In this document: one piece after another, positions 63,458 through 64,000 of the stretch
Layout: every line of letters starts with the position of its first letter
Position numbering within the stretch: position 1 is the first letter of the stretch
Source: Caballeronia sp. dw_19
Lineage (GTDB): Bacteria; Pseudomonadota; Gammaproteobacteria; Burkholderiales; Burkholderiaceae
DNA length: 64,000 nt
Assembly (NCBI RefSeq): GCF_018449515.1
Contig: NZ_JAAVUQ010000019.1
Location: 1-64,000, forward strand
Reading direction: 5' to 3'
Translations under genes and position numbers: made by a program
The notes under the pieces: generated by a model
Database searches by the model: none
Seen by the model: the letters and a program-made list of their open reading frames with translations, nothing else
Told to the model about the DNA's origin: nothing

Positions 63458-64000
63458 ATGCAGATCTACGACGAAATGCGTCACGAGGAAACCGTGCGGG
63501 CGCACTACGCACGTTTCTCCCGGTGGCTTTCCACTCAAAGCCCCGAAACCATCGCACGCAAGCGCGCGGAAGCCGATCTGCTGTTCAGGCGTGTCGGCAT
63601 CACGTTTGCCGTGAACGGCGATCTGTCGGGCACTGAGCGCCTGATTCCCTTCGACATGATCCCGCGCATCATCCCTGGCGATGAATGGCGCAAGCTGGAA
63701 GCTGGCCTCCGACAGCGGGTACGCGCGTTGAACATGTTTATCCGCGACGTCTACCACGATCACGACATCGTTCGGGCGGGGAAGATTCCCGCCGAGCAGG
63801 TGTACACGAACGCGCAATATCGCCCGGAGATGCAGGGCGTGGATGTGCCGCTCGACGTCTACGCGCACGTCGCTGGCGTGGACGTGGTGCGCGCCGGTGA
63901 CGCAGGCGAGTTCTACGTACTTGAAGATAACCTCCGGGTGCCGTCGGGCGTGTCGTACATGCTCGAAAACCGCAAGATGATGATGCGGCTCTTCCCCGAA
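63458..64000 (+). CDS. Circularly permuted type 2 ATP-grasp protein (partial)
   Basis: The first 181 residues are present and the gene runs off the window. YDEMRHEETVRAHYARFSRWLSTQSPETIARKRAEADLLFRRVGITFAVNGDLSGTERLIPFDMIPRIIPGDEW is the start of the circularly permuted ATP-grasp family (DUF404/407), which often pairs with an alpha-E protein and a transglutaminase. EFYVLEDNLRVPSGVSYMLENRKMM is a nucleotide-binding segment. It is thought to ligate peptide-like substrates. AAAAGG is 7 nt before the ATG. Confidence 0.9.
   Translation, partial: MQIYDEMRHEETVRAHYARFSRWLSTQSPETIARKRAEADLLFRRVGITFAVNGDLSGTERLIPFDMIPRIIPGDEWRKLEAGLRQRVRALNMFIRDVYHDHDIVRAGKIPAEQVYTNAQYRPEMQGVDVPLDVYAHVAGVDVVRAGDAGEFYVLEDNLRVPSGVSYMLENRKMMMRLFPE

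Noticed and set aside
1..64000. CRISPR arrays, tRNA or rRNA genes, integrase or attachment sites
   Set aside because: No regularly spaced short repeats with unique spacers, no cloverleaf or rRNA-like stretch, and no integrase or transposase was seen on either strand.

Overview
The window is chromosomal DNA from a high-GC betaproteobacterium of the Burkholderiaceae, most likely the Paraburkholderia/Caballeronia group. The support is family content and codon style: a DUF3005 protein, a DUF6496-like Lys/Ala-rich protein, an HU protein with a Lys/Ala tail, a DHA2-type EmrAB/outer-membrane-factor operon and several MocR/GlxA regulators. Species assignment is inference. I see no rRNA, tRNA, CRISPR array, prophage or intact insertion sequence.

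Layout. 0-1.4 kb: the edge of a dispersed repeat, then an orphan branched-chain amino-acid binding protein. 2-10 kb: a Fur-box-led block of six co-oriented genes (OprB-like porin, secreted beta-propeller-like protein, Tat-exported DyP peroxidase, FbpABC-type iron ABC transporter). 10-12.5 kb: a MarR regulator, a short-chain dehydrogenase and a thiolase; matching palindromes lie in front of the first two. 12.7-17.5 kb: an NmrA-like protein, two exported epoxide-hydrolase-like proteins and a divergent GlxA-type regulator. 18.4-19.5 kb: two inverted copies of a dispersed repeat flanking a short unique segment; further copies lie at 1-170 and 62.8-63.2 kb. 19.9-22.4 kb: exported MsrB and DipZ (periplasmic methionine-sulfoxide repair). 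23.3-28.9 kb: a LacI-controlled sugar ABC transporter with a TIM-barrel isomerase.

29.0-30.7 kb holds an overlapping two-gene module: a DUF4365 nuclease-like protein and a 380-residue protein of unknown function. It is the best candidate here for an undescribed system. 30.9-43 kb carries gnd, a GIY-YIG-like protein, a ketopantoate-reductase-like gene, a split chromate transporter, a thioredoxin, hydroxypyruvate isomerase, a ketoglutarate-semialdehyde-type dehydrogenase, an SMP-30 lactonase and small conserved genes. 43-48.9 kb carries serine acetyltransferase, GTP cyclohydrolase I, small membrane proteins and lipoproteins, an EamA exporter, an arylformamidase-like hydrolase and an AAG-type DNA glycosylase. 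49-57 kb shows decay: a deletion-fused MFS/arsR remnant and a heavily frameshifted phospholipase D-VTT gene joined to an endonuclease/phosphatase tail. Intact genes among them include a class III transaminase with divergent MocR regulator, LysE, and HU. 58.5-62.8 kb is an EmrA-EmrB-outer-membrane-lipoprotein tripartite efflux operon. The window ends inside a circularly permuted ATP-grasp gene.

All calls come from reading translated sequence and remembered family patterns; no database search was run. Starts were moved to internal codons where a Shine-Dalgarno sequence or signal peptide favoured it, and those choices are stated.
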